From assembly GCF_029360705.1 (NCBI RefSeq), contig NZ_JARKMX010000014.1:682001-746000 (forward strand): a DNA stretch of 64,000 nt. Reading direction: 5' to 3'. The translations under genes were made by a program, and so were the position numbers. Each line of letters opens with the position of its first letter. The stretch's first letter is position 1. Origin of the DNA: Paraflavitalea pollutisoli. GTDB lineage: Bacteria > Bacteroidota > Bacteroidia > Chitinophagales > Chitinophagaceae. The notes under the pieces are model-generated. The model made no database searches, had not been told where the DNA came from, and was given only the letters and a program-made list of their open reading frames with translations. This document shows positions 10,630 through 20,478 of the stretch, in pieces.

Positions 10630-11149
10630 TGTATAAAAGTTGAACGATATGATTCAGTTGGTTTAGTATGGGCACAGCGAATCCCTCACCCGGTCTGCGC
10701 ATGAATTTGCCTGCCGGGCATAGGAAGTTCGATGCAGGCCCGGGCCTGCATCACCTTGGTAAATGCTAAGTGATAATGGATTGAAACCTGCCTGGCAGGG
10801 TTTCGTTGAGGGGGTGATTCAGCATAGAGCAAGGCATAGCTAATCGGCACGGAGTAGGCATAAAAACAACTTGCTCACGATAAACTTTCTCAAAAGTAGT
10901 GGACCGTGGATACTACAATCACCACTATCTGACGAATTGTTAAAATTTCCGATCAATTGAGGAAAGGTATGCCTGTATAGATGGAGTGTATAATTAGCGT
11001 CACGAATGGTGGAGGCATGTTTTACCGGAGTACATTTTTTACATGTAGGTAGTCCAGCGTGTGTTGAAATAATCTGCGAAGATGAACTTGGCTAGCTTCA
11101 ATTGTAATTGTAAAACGATCCTGAATTTTCATTAACTTTAGTATTACCA
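10630..11149. other. Intergenic region upstream of the CARDB operon
   Basis: These 520 bp separate the CARDB operon (leftwards) from the tRNA. The operon promoter must lie here but no exact TAnnTTTG box is obvious close to the ATG at 10629. I see no gene, long hairpin or repeat. Confidence 0.5.
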
Positions 11150-11225
11150 GCGGAAATAGCTCATTTGGTAGAGCGATAGCTTCCCAAGCTATAGGTGGCG
11201 GGTTCGAGCCCCGTTTTCCGCTCCA
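11150..11225 (+). tRNA. tRNA-Gly (anticodon CCC)
   Basis: This is a complete cloverleaf with an encoded CCA end. The acceptor stem is GCGGAAA/TTTCCGC, the D-arm is GCTC...GAGC, and the anticodon stem ATAGC/GCTAT encloses the loop TTCCCAA, so the anticodon is CCC. The T-arm is GCGGG TTCGAGC CCCGT. The discriminator base is T, followed by CCA. Confidence 0.95.
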
Positions 11226-11243
11226 CTTGCATCAACGCCTCAT

Positions 11244-12329
11244 TCAGGTCGTTACCGACGTATTAGCTCCTGCGATCAACGGCTTCTTTGCATCACTGCC
11301 AAAGAACCGCCGCGCCCCCTCGCGGCCGCTTTCCAGCAACTCCTCCACCACCTTCTTCGGCAGCTTGCGCACCCGGCCCGAATGATTCAGTGTGCTGATC
11401 GTCACTGTACGTTTCCATTGACTGGTATTTGCCGCCTCCGGACTGACCTTATCGATCAGCGTTACATACACCGCTTTCATATAGTCTTTGAGGCTTTTAA
11501 TGCGTATGGGCGCATTGCCCGCATGCTGGCGGTTATAGGCGATCTGCTCCGGCGACTCCATCATCAGCCCCAGGGTTTCCGGGTTCTCCATCATCACATT
11601 ACGCGGCAAGTGTATCCCACTCACATACTTCGACGAATCGAACAGGAACAAGGGATAGTTACTCAGCGCACCACCATCCACCATCAGGTGCAGGCTCACC
11701 CCTTCCACCTTCTTATCGTACACCGCACCACAATCGTCGATCAGCACCGGTTTAAAGTACAGGGGAATCGATAGCGAGATGCGTACCGCATCCTTCACCC
11801 GCATATGCGGGTATTGTTCGTATGAAAAAATGCGCAGACATTGGTAGGTAAGGTCAGTGCCCGTTATATAGAGGTCTTTGTATCCTTTGGTCGCACGCAA
11901 CCGGTGCAGCTCACCCAGGGTGATATCACCATTGCCCGTTTTCGCAGCGATCAGGTCATGCAGCCATTGGCTGATCTTCTCTCCTTTGTAGTAACCAAAA
12001 TCCTTCTTCAACCGGTGTACGCCCGTTCCGAAGAACCACGATCCATCATTGAATTCCTGGGGCTTTACATAAGCCGTCAATTGCAGAATCTCACAGGGTG
12101 TATAGCCCACCGACAGCAAGCAAGCCTGTATCGCCCCAGCCGAGGTCCCTCCTACCCGCTCGATGCCTTTCAACACCTGCAGGCTATCCAGTACTTCAAA
12201 AGCCCCGGCATAGGCAAAACCTCGCACCCCGCCGCCTTACAGCACCAGGTTCTTATAACAAACCGGCTGCGCCATGGCCGTACCGGCCAGTGACACTGTC
12301 AATAATGCGATAAGTAGTATTTGCTTCAT
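11244..12329 (-). pseudogene. Patatin-like phospholipase interrupted by an in-frame TAA
   Basis: Read from the ATG at 12329, the gene encodes a signal peptide ending AMAQ, then PVCYKNLVL, then a TAA stop at 12239-12237 (codon 31). In the same frame it continues GGGVRGFAYAGAFE and a further 320 residues. Patatin enzymes normally read NLVL(S/E)GGGxRG at this point, so one codon such as TCA or GAA has become TAA. All else is intact: the oxyanion loop GGGVRG, nucleophile motif GTSAG, and catalytic Asp motif VDGG. A restart at the GTG at 12227 would lose the oxyanion glycines and the signal peptide. Upstream there is a plausible promoter (TTG, 18 bp, TATTTTCA). It is either a recent pseudogene or an assembly or sequencing error. 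Confidence 0.85.
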
Positions 12330-12333
12330 TCCC

Positions 12334-12362
12334 TGAAAATACCAGAACAGGTCCGGAAGCAA
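12334..12362 (-). promoter_or_regulatory. Candidate promoter of the patatin gene
   Basis: On the minus strand a TTG (12362-12360) is followed after 18 bp by TATTTTCA (12341-12334), an imperfect match to the Bacteroidota -33/-7 pair TTG-N19-TAnnTTTG. The ATG is 5 nt further downstream, so the transcript would be nearly leaderless. Confidence 0.35.
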
Positions 12363-12588
12363 AAGCACCTCAACCCATTTAACGTTTTTTTAGACGAGTC
12401 TTCAATCACTTTTCGCCCGAGAATAATACTCATGGAGGATTGAAAAATATTTCGGTAAACGCAACGACACCAGCTTATTAAGCGTCTAATGTAACCGCCA
12501 TCACCTACCTGCCTTCTCAACCTTGCCGCCGGGCAGCGACAGGAGCCAGTAATGTCTTCTACACCCGCCCCTACGACGCCCCCTTATA

Positions 12589-12643
12589 GAGACCTTACCG
12601 AGACCTTATAGAGACCTTATAGAGACTTTACCGAGACTTCATC
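12589..12643. repeat. Five tandem 11-bp units, GAGACCTTATA type
   Basis: The units are GAGACCTTACC, GAGACCTTATA, GAGACCTTATA, GAGACTTTACC and GAGACTTCATC, directly abutting with no spacer. The sequence lies outside any gene. Confidence 0.9.
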
Positions 12644-12788
12644 CCCTATCCGCTCCATACCTTACCCAGTTCTTACAGGTATCAAACGGTAGCTTCTGCC
12701 ACTTTCTCCCCCATAAATGCCCGGATAATGCCTGACTACGACTTCCACCTTGCCCGCCTCATCACACCCCCTACGACACTCCCTGCCT

Positions 12789-12879
12789 ACTCCTATACTA
12801 CTTCTATATTACTCCTATAACACTCCTATACTACTGGTATAGCCATATACCAGTAACATACCAGTCTGATACCAGTCCC
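12789..12879. repeat. Two further 11-bp tandem repeat families
   Basis: From 12789 there are four direct units ACTCCTATACT, ACTTCTATATT, ACTCCTATAAC and ACTCCTATACT, then a variant ACTGGTATAGC. From 12847 there are three units ATACCAGTAAC, ATACCAGTCTG and ATACCAGTCCC. Both families have exactly the same 11-bp period as the cluster at 12589 but a different sequence. Confidence 0.85.
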
Positions 12880-12973
12880 CTACCACTCTCCCGCACGGGT
12901 AATAGGAATCCGCAGGCAGTCGCCATAAACCCCGAACGAGGTTTCAAAGCATTAAAGTCAACAGGAAAGCCGC

Positions 12974-15553
12974 TTAAATAGGTTTACCGATGGGCGCAGC
13001 GGCTGCCGGTTTTCCAGCCGGTTGTTTCGCCGGAACGGCTTTCACTGGCGTACCAGTGCCCTTGGCCGGCATGGCCTTGACCGGGGCACCGTTACCCGCC
13101 ACCTGCTTCACGGGCATGGCCTTTCCACCGCCCTGCAAAGGCGTTGGCTTCTTCTTGCCACTGCCCGCCAGGTTGGTGAAATTGTAGCTCACCGTCAGTC
13201 GGTAACTGCGCGTGCGCGCATTGCTGAAAGACTCGAGGTTGTAATTGGGACCAAAGGTGTACGTAGTATATTTCTGCTGGAAGATCGGATCGATCGCGTT
13301 CAACGTGAGCACCAGCTTCTTGTTAAACAGTTTACGTTGCACAGCCAGGTTCATTCGCACGTTGCTGCGCACCGTACCCTGCGGATTGGCAAAACGGTTA
13401 AGCGTGAAATTGCCATTTACATTCCATACATCCAGCGGCGCCCAGTTGGTATTGAAACTGGTCGTGATGGAACCACCATCGCGGTATTTGTTCTTCTCCT
13501 TGTCGTACTGGCTGTACTTATTGTAGGTATAGCTGGCACTAAAGTTCATCCGGAACTGTTTGGAAACCGTATAACCACTCCAGGAACTGATTTCATATTC
13601 ATGGCGGTCATCGATATTCTGCCAGGAGGTCTCCGTTTTGCCATCGGGCAACAAGGTACGGATCTGGCTGAAGATGCTTTGCACCACATTATAGCCCATA
13701 CCAATATTCGCGTAGTATTTATCGGTATTGCGCCCAACCACCACATCGAAGTTGTGTGCCATCGTTGGCTCCAGTTCGGGATTACCATAGCGCAGGTTGT
13801 TGGGATCACCGTAGTCGATACTGGGGTTCAGCTGGGTGATACCTGGCCGGCGGATCGTTTTCCGGTAAGAGGCACTCAGGTTCACAATATCTTCCCAACG
13901 TTTGTTGAAATTAACAAACGGCAGCCAGCTCGTATAATCGTTGTTGACGGTTGTTTTGTCTTTCAGGTCAAACTGGATTTCCGTCACCTCTGCATTCACC
14001 CCCGCGGTGATACTCATCAGTTCCGTGATCAGCTGCTTCATCGAGAACCGGGCATTGTGCACACCCTGCCGGAAACCGAAATCATTACTCAACACATCAC
14101 TCTTCACATATTCATTATCAGGCTTCCTTAAATATTGTGTATTCAGCACCACATGGCTGGCGTCGACCACTGTACCGGCACCCACCGAAAAGGAAGTACT
14201 CTTGTTATCGAGCAACTTATCGTAGTTGACACGTACGCTGTAGCCATGGTTCCAGCTATCGTTCAATTGTTGCTGCGTACTGTCTACGCCAGTAGGCGTA
14301 CGATCGGGCTGCAGGAACTGCTGGAAGAAAGTGCGGTCATTGCGGTTGTAAGAATAATTGGCGCCTGCGATCAGCCGCAGGGTTTCCCCTGGTTTCTTGC
14401 CCTTGTGGGTATAGGTCAGGTTCATCGCCGGATTCAAGTTCTCGCCTTCAGTTTGCACATAGCGGTTGCTCAGTTTGCTGATCTGCTCAAAACGGTTGAG
14501 GTTGGTATACTCGTTTTCACTGCGGTTCCTGAAATCATTGTAATTGAACAGAAGCAATACGTTCACAATATTGTACCGGTCGATATCATAATCGATGCTC
14601 AGCCTCGCCCCCGGCCGCGTATTGCGGTTGCGGTAACTATTGGTGGTATTGAAGAAGTTGGTGGAATCCTTATAGATATTCTCCCGCTTGGAATACCCGT
14701 TGCCGCTAACCCGGTTATCGCCCGTGTTGACGTTGAGGTTGATGGCCAATCCCTTTTTCCTGAAGTTGAAATTGCCACTCACATTGCGCTCTCCATTGGT
14801 CCCGGCAGACACCGCCAGGCGGGCGCCAGCCCCTACCCGACCTTTGCGGGTGATGATATTGATCACACCGCCCTGTTCGTTCGCATATTGGGGTGGTGGG
14901 TTGGTCATGACTTCAATGCGCTCGATCATACTGCCGGGCAGTGATTCCAGAAAATCCTGCAATTGTTGGGCATTCAGGTCTACCGGTTTATCATCGATGA
15001 GGATACGGGGCTCTTTACCGCGTACCACCACCTTGCCATCCGGATCATTGGCTACCAGGGGCACACTTTTCAGCAGTTCGCTGGCCGTGCTGCCCGCACT
15101 CAAGGCCGACTCGCCCGCATTGAAGGTAATATTGCCATCCCGGCTCTGGATCAGCGGTTTTTCTGCATACACCACCACTTCCTGCATCTGGTCGTTGGTG
15201 CCGGACTTCATCACCAGGTCGTTGAGGTTGAAGTCGAACCGCTCGGTACGGAAATGCAGGCTGTCGATCACCAGCGGCTGAAAACCCACGTAGGTCACCT
15301 TGAGGCGATACCAGCCAAAAGCGATGTTGGAGATCGAAAAATTACCGTTCTTATCTGTGATGGAAGATCGGCCGGTCAGCGAATCGGCCATCAATTGAAG
15401 TTCTACAGTGGCATCGGCCACGGCTTTTTGTTTATCATCGAGCAGGTTGCCGGTGAGGATACCTGGCGACTGGACCCCAGATTCTTGAGCATTCAAGGAA
15501 AAGGTCCAAATGATAGCAAATATCAACAAAAAGCAGCGGTGTAGTAGGGTCAT
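12974..15553 (-). CDS. Outer-membrane beta-barrel receptor (TonB-receptor-like)
   Basis: The product is 859 aa. Signal peptide to about residue 22; a CarboxypepD_reg-like domain at about 30-110 (GNLLDDKQKAVADATVELQL, DKNGNFSISNIAFGWYRLKVTYVGF); a plug domain at about 125-240 (EVVVYAEKPLIQSRDG, VVVRGKEPRILIDDKPV, ERIEVMTNPP, GGVINIITRKG); then a large C-terminal barrel with alternating aromatic strands. The final 60 residues are a low-complexity K/P/A/G tail with repeats of KAMPVK/KAVPAK type. The layout matches the Bacteroidota family of TonB-dependent-like outer membrane proteins without a partner SusD. Substrate unknown. It is transcribed alone, with a TAACTTTA box at 15568-15561 upstream. 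Confidence 0.9.
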   Translation of the reverse strand: MTLLHRCFLLIFAIIWTFSLNAQESGVQSPGILTGNLLDDKQKAVADATVELQLMADSLTGRSSITDKNGNFSISNIAFGWYRLKVTYVGFQPLVIDSLHFRTERFDFNLNDLVMKSGTNDQMQEVVVYAEKPLIQSRDGNITFNAGESALSAGSTASELLKSVPLVANDPDGKVVVRGKEPRILIDDKPVDLNAQQLQDFLESLPGSMIERIEVMTNPPPQYANEQGGVINIITRKGRVGAGARLAVSAGTNGERNVSGNFNFRKKGLAINLNVNTGDNRVSGNGYSKRENIYKDSTNFFNTTNSYRNRNTRPGARLSIDYDIDRYNIVNVLLLFNYNDFRNRSENEYTNLNRFEQISKLSNRYVQTEGENLNPAMNLTYTHKGKKPGETLRLIAGANYSYNRNDRTFFQQFLQPDRTPTGVDSTQQQLNDSWNHGYSVRVNYDKLLDNKSTSFSVGAGTVVDASHVVLNTQYLRKPDNEYVKSDVLSNDFGFRQGVHNARFSMKQLITELMSITAGVNAEVTEIQFDLKDKTTVNNDYTSWLPFVNFNKRWEDIVNLSASYRKTIRRPGITQLNPSIDYGDPNNLRYGNPELEPTMAHNFDVVVGRNTDKYYANIGMGYNVVQSIFSQIRTLLPDGKTETSWQNIDDRHEYEISSWSGYTVSKQFRMNFSASYTYNKYSQYDKEKNKYRDGGSITTSFNTNWAPLDVWNVNGNFTLNRFANPQGTVRSNVRMNLAVQRKLFNKKLVLTLNAIDPIFQQKYTTYTFGPNYNLESFSNARTRSYRLTVSYNFTNLAGSGKKKPTPLQGGGKAMPVKQVAGNGAPVKAMPAKGTGTPVKAVPAKQPAGKPAAAAPIGKPI

Positions 15554-15910
15554 GCAATCGTAAAGTTAACTTTTCATGAATAATATCTAAAACCTTTGGT
15601 TCAAAAAGTAGATTTCAGGTATGAGCGGAAAAGCCGTTTCTTTCCCCCAGTGTCGTGCTCATGATGGCACGCCGGGATTCGCCGTTCAGGGGCATATTCC
15701 GGCTTCGGAAAGCAGCTTCGCTGGCAATTTCCCGCAGCGGGTTCCCGGAACGGTGAAATGCTGACCCATCGCCGCATAGGACGCTTTTTCAGGTCCGGCC
15801 CTTGTACACCCATTCCCGTTTTTTTAACCCCATTTTCATTTACCGCCAACCATTCAATCGTTTATAGAAAATCAGGTAAACGCGGACCCAGCACCCCTGC
15901 CATCCTGTCA
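15554..15910. other. Divergent intergenic region
   Basis: About 380 bp lie between the outward-reading barrel gene and miaB. The left edge holds TAACTTTA, a near match to the -7 box, for the barrel gene; the right edge holds the miaB promoter. The open frame in the middle (15601-15849, minus) has no support and looks spurious. Confidence 0.5.
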
Positions 15911-15939
15911 TTGTTTCTCCCTCATTTTAGCTATCTTTG
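15911..15939 (+). promoter_or_regulatory. miaB promoter (TTG / TATCTTTG)
   Basis: A TTG at 15911 and TATCTTTG at 15932-15939 are separated by 18 bp, a good match to the Bacteroidota primary promoter. This places the transcription start near 15946 and supports ATG 15964 over the upstream TTG as the miaB start. Confidence 0.7.
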
Positions 15940-15963
15940 CCCCTTTCAAATTTTCAACAGCTG

Positions 15964-17388
15964 ATGCCGGATCTGATTACCCATACCAAACAGGACGAAA
16001 GTCGCCAGGGAGAGGCCTACGCGCCATTTGTGAATGACCCTGTTTCCTATGGCAAGAAGTTTTACATAGAGAGTTATGGATGCGCCATGAATTTCTCCGA
16101 TAGTGAGATCGTGGCTTCTATCCTGCAGGAGAATGGTTTTGGCGCCACCCGCAATTACGCTGAAGCCGACCTCATACTGATCAATACCTGCTCCATCCGC
16201 GAAAAAGCCGAGCAAACCGTGCGCAAGCGGCTCAATGACCTGCGCACCATCAAGGAAGACAAACCCGGCGCCCTCATCGGCGTATTGGGCTGTATGGCGG
16301 AGCGACTCAAGTCCAAACTGCTGGAAGAAGAAAAGCTGGTTGACCTCGTGGTAGGTCCCGATGCCTATCGTACCCTACCCGGACTGATCGAAGAAGCCAA
16401 TGACGGTCAGAAAGCCGTGAACGTACTGCTCAGCCGCGAAGAAACCTATGCCGATATTTCCCCCGTTCGATTGAACAGCAATGGCATCAATGCCTTTGTG
16501 AGCATCATGCGGGGTTGTAACAATATGTGTTCCTTCTGCGTGGTGCCCTTTACCCGTGGCCGCGAACGAAGCCGCGATGCGGACTCTATCGTGAAGGAAT
16601 GCCAGGATCTTTTCAATCAGGGCTTCCGCGAAGTAACCCTGCTGGGACAGAATGTGGACAGCTATTACTGGAACACGGGTGTCAATGGCGAGATCGTCGT
16701 GACCTTTGCCCAGTTGCTGGAACGAGTAGCCCAGGTAAGTCCCTTGCTGCGGGTTCGCTTCTCCACCTCCCACCCCAAAGACATTACCGATGATGTACTG
16801 CATACCATGGCCCGGTATGAGAATATCTGCAAATACATTCACCTCCCCGTACAAAGCGGTTCTACGCGTATCCTTCAGCTGATGAACCGTACCTATACCC
16901 GTGAGTGGTACCTGGCCAAGGTAGACCGCATCAAAGCGATCATGCCCGACTGTAGCCTCAGCTCCGATATCATTGCCGGCTTCTGTACCGAAACGGAGGA
17001 AGACCACCAGGATACGCTGAGCATCATGGAATACAGTGGCTACGATTACAGCTATATGTTCTTCTACAGCGAACGTCCAGGTACGCTGGCAGCCCGTCGC
17101 TACCAGGATGATATTCCTGAAGACGTCAAGAAGAGAAGGCTCGATGAGATCATCAACATGCAGCGCAAGCTGAGCCATGAAAGCAACCTGAAGGATCTGG
17201 GCAAAACCTTCAAGGTCCTGATCGAAGGAGATTCCAAAAAGAGTGACGCAGACTGGATGGGGCGCACCAGCCAATACAAGGTGGTCGTTTTTCCGAAAGC
17301 AGGTCATGCACTGAACAAAGGAGATTACGCGATGGTTACTATTGACGATTGTACCGGCGGTACGCTGCTGGGAAAGATCGTTCAATAA
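15964..17388 (+). CDS. miaB: tRNA-2-methylthio-N6-dimethylallyladenosine synthase
   Basis: The product is 474 aa and methylthiolates the i6A37 base of tRNAs reading UNN codons. The UPF0004 N-terminal domain carries three Fe-S cysteines ([24 protein letters not shown]). The radical-SAM core holds CNNMCSFC at residues 185-192 (CxxxCxxC). A TRAM domain ends the protein ([13 protein letters not shown] ... GTLLGKIVQ). It reads towards the sigma-54 activator 70 bp downstream and may share its transcript. Confidence 0.97.
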   Translation: MPDLITHTKQDESRQGEAYAPFVNDPVSYGKKFYIESYGCAMNFSDSEIVASILQENGFGATRNYAEADLILINTCSIREKAEQTVRKRLNDLRTIKEDKPGALIGVLGCMAERLKSKLLEEEKLVDLVVGPDAYRTLPGLIEEANDGQKAVNVLLSREETYADISPVRLNSNGINAFVSIMRGCNNMCSFCVVPFTRGRERSRDADSIVKECQDLFNQGFREVTLLGQNVDSYYWNTGVNGEIVVTFAQLLERVAQVSPLLRVRFSTSHPKDITDDVLHTMARYENICKYIHLPVQSGSTRILQLMNRTYTREWYLAKVDRIKAIMPDCSLSSDIIAGFCTETEEDHQDTLSIMEYSGYDYSYMFFYSERPGTLAARRYQDDIPEDVKKRRLDEIINMQRKLSHESNLKDLGKTFKVLIEGDSKKSDADWMGRTSQYKVVVFPKAGHALNKGDYAMVTIDDCTGGTLLGKIVQ

Positions 17389-17459
17389 CACCGGCTGTAT
17401 ATACAGGAAGATGGCAGGAATTGTGAAACCAGATTAATTGAGCTAAAAGAATCGTGACT

Positions 17460-18707
17460 ATGGATATCCAATCAATCAAAAACCGCTTTGGCATCATTGG
17501 CAACTCACCCGCATTGAATTATGCCTTGCAGGTAGCTGTCCAGGTAGCCAATACAGACCTCACCGTACTGATCACCGGAGAAAGCGGTGCCGGTAAAGAA
17601 GCCTTCTCCCAGATCATTCACGCCTTATCCAACCGTAAGCATAACCCCTTCATTGCGGTCAACTGCGGTGCCATTCCCGAAGGAACCATCGATTCCGAAC
17701 TGTTTGGTCACGAAAAAGGATCCTTTACCGGTGCGGTAGATTCCCGCAAAGGCTATTTTGAAACCGTCAACGGCGGCACCATCTTTCTCGATGAGATCGG
17801 TGAAATGCCTCTGGGCACTCAGGCGCGCCTGCTGCGCGTACTGGAAACCGGCGAATTTATCCGCGTAGGTTCTTCCAAAGTACAGAAGACAGATGTACGC
17901 GTCATTGCCGCCACCAATAAAGACCTCCTTGAATTCACCACCAACGGCAAATTCCGGGAAGACCTTTACTACCGTTTGAGTACCGTTCCCATCCGGGTAC
18001 CTGCGCTCCGCGACCGGAAAGAAGATATTCCCCTGTTGTTCCGCCGCTTTGCTGTTGACTTCGCAGAGAAATACAAAGCCTCCCCGATACAGCTGGAAGA
18101 CGAGGCGAAAGATGTGTTAATTAACTATGGCTGGCCCGGAAATATTCGTGAATTGAAGAATATTGCGGAGCAGATTTCCGTTCTTGCCAGCGACAAGCAG
18201 GTAACAGGTCCGGAACTCAGGCGTTTTCTGCCCGACCGCGATGCGTCCAACCGGCTCCCGATCCTCGTGGGGGGCGGTGGCAGCACCAGCAACGGGCATG
18301 AGTTTGCCAACGAACGCGAGATCCTGTACAAACTCTTCTTCGATATGAAGAAGGACGTGACCGAGCTGAAGAAGATGTTTGTGGAGATATTGCAGAACCC
18401 CGGCATGGCGCAACAGCACCAGTCCCTGATCAATGAGCTCAAAGGCAATAAAGAGATCATGGCGCCGGCCATTATGCAACAACCAACCGTCACCACCGCG
18501 CAGCCGGTGATGCTGCACCACAATGACGACGCCATCCATCACCATGAAGAAGTGGAAGATTCCCTCAACATCATGGACATGGAAAAAGACCTGATCATGA
18601 AGGCGCTTAAAAAGCACAAAGGCAAAAGAAAAGACGCCGCCACCGATCTGGGCATCAGCGAAAGGACCTTATACCGCAAGTTAAAAGAATATGATATCAA
18701 GGAGTGA
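17460..18707 (+). CDS. Sigma-54-dependent activator without receiver domain
   Basis: The product is 415 aa from the ATG at 17460 (a GTG two codons upstream is possible). The AAA+ domain starts almost at once: Walker A GESGAGKE at about 40-47, a GSFTGA loop at about 87-92 (a variant of the sigma-54-contacting GAFTGA), Walker B IFLDEIGE at about 107, and an FREDLYYRL sensor region. A His- and Gln-rich linker follows, then a C-terminal Fis-type helix-turn-helix ([23 protein letters not shown]). There is no N-terminal receiver or GAF domain, so its input is not visible. It sits directly upstream of lptE (10-bp gap). Envelope-related targets are an inference from position only. Confidence 0.93.
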   Translation: MDIQSIKNRFGIIGNSPALNYALQVAVQVANTDLTVLITGESGAGKEAFSQIIHALSNRKHNPFIAVNCGAIPEGTIDSELFGHEKGSFTGAVDSRKGYFETVNGGTIFLDEIGEMPLGTQARLLRVLETGEFIRVGSSKVQKTDVRVIAATNKDLLEFTTNGKFREDLYYRLSTVPIRVPALRDRKEDIPLLFRRFAVDFAEKYKASPIQLEDEAKDVLINYGWPGNIRELKNIAEQISVLASDKQVTGPELRRFLPDRDASNRLPILVGGGGSTSNGHEFANEREILYKLFFDMKKDVTELKKMFVEILQNPGMAQQHQSLINELKGNKEIMAPAIMQQPTVTTAQPVMLHHNDDAIHHHEEVEDSLNIMDMEKDLIMKALKKHKGKRKDAATDLGISERTLYRKLKEYDIKE

Positions 18708-18717
18708 CCTATCTACC

Positions 18718-19287
18718 ATGAACGATAACCACCAATACAGGAACACCACGACCGGCTTACAACGCATCAGGCTCACCAGGATTAGCAACCGCCTCCTCGC
18801 GGGTATCATCCTGCCCGTATTGCTGCTGTTCAGCGGTTGCTACTCTTTCAAGGATGTCAGCATCCCCCCCGAGGTAAAGACCTTTCACATAGACCTGATC
18901 GGCAACAAAGCACGCTATATCAACCCACAGTTGAGCCCCCAGATTACCGACAAACTGCGGCAGAAGATCGTGGGCCAAACGAGGCTGTCGCCGGTGCAGG
19001 ACAATGCGCATTACGAGATCTCAGGTACCATCACCGATTATTCGGTGACCACCTCGGGTATCTCAAACCAGCAGGCGTCCATCAACCGGTTGAATGTGGG
19101 TATCGAGCTGGAACTCAGGAATACCGTGAATCCCACCGATCCCAAGACGAATTTCAAGGCACAGGTGTCGCGCAATTTCGATTTCAACGCCAACCTGTCG
19201 CTCACCCAGGCCGAACCGCAATTGACACCCGACATCATCAAGAACATGGTCGATGAAATGTTCAACCGCTTATTTTCAAACTGGTAA
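18718..19287 (+). CDS. lptE: LPS-assembly lipoprotein LptE
   Basis: The product is 189 aa from the ATG at 18718, preceded by AAGGAG. An earlier ATG at 18691 would overlap the activator gene. A hydrophobic segment ends in the lipobox LLFSGC. The short beta-rich lipoprotein with motifs YSFKDVSIPPEVKTF, PQLSPQITDKLRQK and YEISGTITDYSV matches Bacteroidota LptE-like proteins, which plug the LptD barrel and guide LPS to the outer leaflet. It lies in the miaB-activator-lptE-secG run. Confidence 0.85.
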   Translation: MNDNHQYRNTTTGLQRIRLTRISNRLLAGIILPVLLLFSGCYSFKDVSIPPEVKTFHIDLIGNKARYINPQLSPQITDKLRQKIVGQTRLSPVQDNAHYEISGTITDYSVTTSGISNQQASINRLNVGIELELRNTVNPTDPKTNFKAQVSRNFDFNANLSLTQAEPQLTPDIIKNMVDEMFNRLFSNW

Positions 19288-19295
19288 TCCGATAC

Positions 19296-20477
19296 ATGCA
19301 ACAACACATTCATACGATTGTCAAACATTTTTTTCAAAAAGACAGCCTGCAGGAAGTGTCCGAGCAGACCCTCCGGCAATTTACGGAAGAGCATCCCTAC
19401 TCTTCTGTAGGTCATTGGCTGCTGGCAAAGAAAGTGCATGACACGGCACCCGACCGGGCTGCCGAACAATCGGCAGAAGCCGTTGCCTGGTTCAACAATC
19501 CGCTGTGGCTCCACTGGACACTGCAGGAACACGAACCGGTAGCAGAAACCTTGTTCATTCCTTCCCCCAAGGAAGAAACGGTCGTACACCGGTACGAAAA
19601 ACCGGTGGCACCGGTAGAAGAAGTGAGTGCGCCGGCTGTGTTGGCACCAGCAGCCCAGATCGCGGAACAAGTCGTTGCAGACGAAGTCGATCACCTGGAG
19701 GAGACAGAAATACTGATTCCCGGCGTATCGAGCCCCGTGAGCCTGGTAGAAGTCGCCACTGACGAAGAAGAAGAACCCGCCACCGCCGATCCCATCACCG
19801 GCATCACGCCCGATGCGGAAAGCGACTTCGAGATCACGGAAACGGTTGAAGAAAGCGTACCCACCATCTCCATTCCTGTCGATGAACAAGATTATACCGA
19901 CAGCGAAGCGGAGGCAGACGATACGGAAGGGCCCGAGGAAGTGCACGATACACCGCTCCATATTTCTTTGCAAGGCATTGAGAACGTGCAGGATATTCCC
20001 GCTCCCCAAACCGACACACCGCCCCCTGCCCAGCCCTTACCGGGTATTGCCGGCCTCATGGAGGCCTTCAAGCCTGTACTGGCCGACAGCGAGGAACCCG
20101 TGTTTGAGCCCTACCATACCATCGATTATTTTGCTTCCCTGGGCGTCAAACTGCGCCAGGAAGACCTCAAAGACAAGTTGGGTATACAACTGAAGAGTTT
20201 TACCGAATGGCTGCGGGGCATGAAAAGGATCACCCCTACCACCCCGATTCCTGAAGAGATCACCCAGCAATTCGACGATGCCCTGGCACAGGTGATCCAG
20301 GAAATTGCCGGTCACTCCGTAGAGGGTAAAGAGGTCATCACAGAAGCCATGGCCGAGGTGTGGGTAAAGCAAGGTAGCAAACAGAAAGCCATAGCGATAT
20401 ACGAGAAATTAAGTTTGCAGAATCCCGCCAAATCCCCTTATTTTGCAACTCGTATTGAACAAATAAAAGCACTGTGA
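19296..20477 (+). CDS. Hypothetical acidic protein with low-complexity middle
   Basis: The product is 393 aa and begins 8 bp after lptE. The N-terminus (about 1-80) is helical and TPR-like (QTLRQFTEEHPYSSVGHWLLAKKV). Residues about 90-250 are Pro/Glu/Val-rich and strongly acidic, probably disordered. The C-terminus (about 265-393) is again ordered, ending with a TPR-like helix pair (AMAEVWVKQGSKQKAIAIYEKLSLQNPAKSPYFATRIEQIK). There is no signal peptide, so it is probably cytoplasmic. The conserved place between lptE and secG suggests an envelope-assembly role, but I do not recognise a family. Confidence 0.85.
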   Translation: MQQHIHTIVKHFFQKDSLQEVSEQTLRQFTEEHPYSSVGHWLLAKKVHDTAPDRAAEQSAEAVAWFNNPLWLHWTLQEHEPVAETLFIPSPKEETVVHRYEKPVAPVEEVSAPAVLAPAAQIAEQVVADEVDHLEETEILIPGVSSPVSLVEVATDEEEEPATADPITGITPDAESDFEITETVEESVPTISIPVDEQDYTDSEAEADDTEGPEEVHDTPLHISLQGIENVQDIPAPQTDTPPPAQPLPGIAGLMEAFKPVLADSEEPVFEPYHTIDYFASLGVKLRQEDLKDKLGIQLKSFTEWLRGMKRITPTTPIPEEITQQFDDALAQVIQEIAGHSVEGKEVITEAMAEVWVKQGSKQKAIAIYEKLSLQNPAKSPYFATRIEQIKAL

Positions 20478-20478
20478 T

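Larger units (their letters stand above)
12363..12973. other. Gene-free region with tandem repeats
   Basis: This is about 610 bp between the patatin gene and the 3' end of the outer-membrane barrel gene, with no convincing ORF. It is C- and T-rich on the plus strand and contains the 11-bp repeat clusters listed separately. Confidence 0.6.

Noticed and set aside
12589-12879. The 11-bp repeats as coding repeats
   Set aside because: 11 is not a multiple of three and stops occur in all frames.
15601-15849. 82-aa minus-strand frame between the barrel gene and miaB
   Set aside because: No recognisable domain; overlaps the divergent promoter region.
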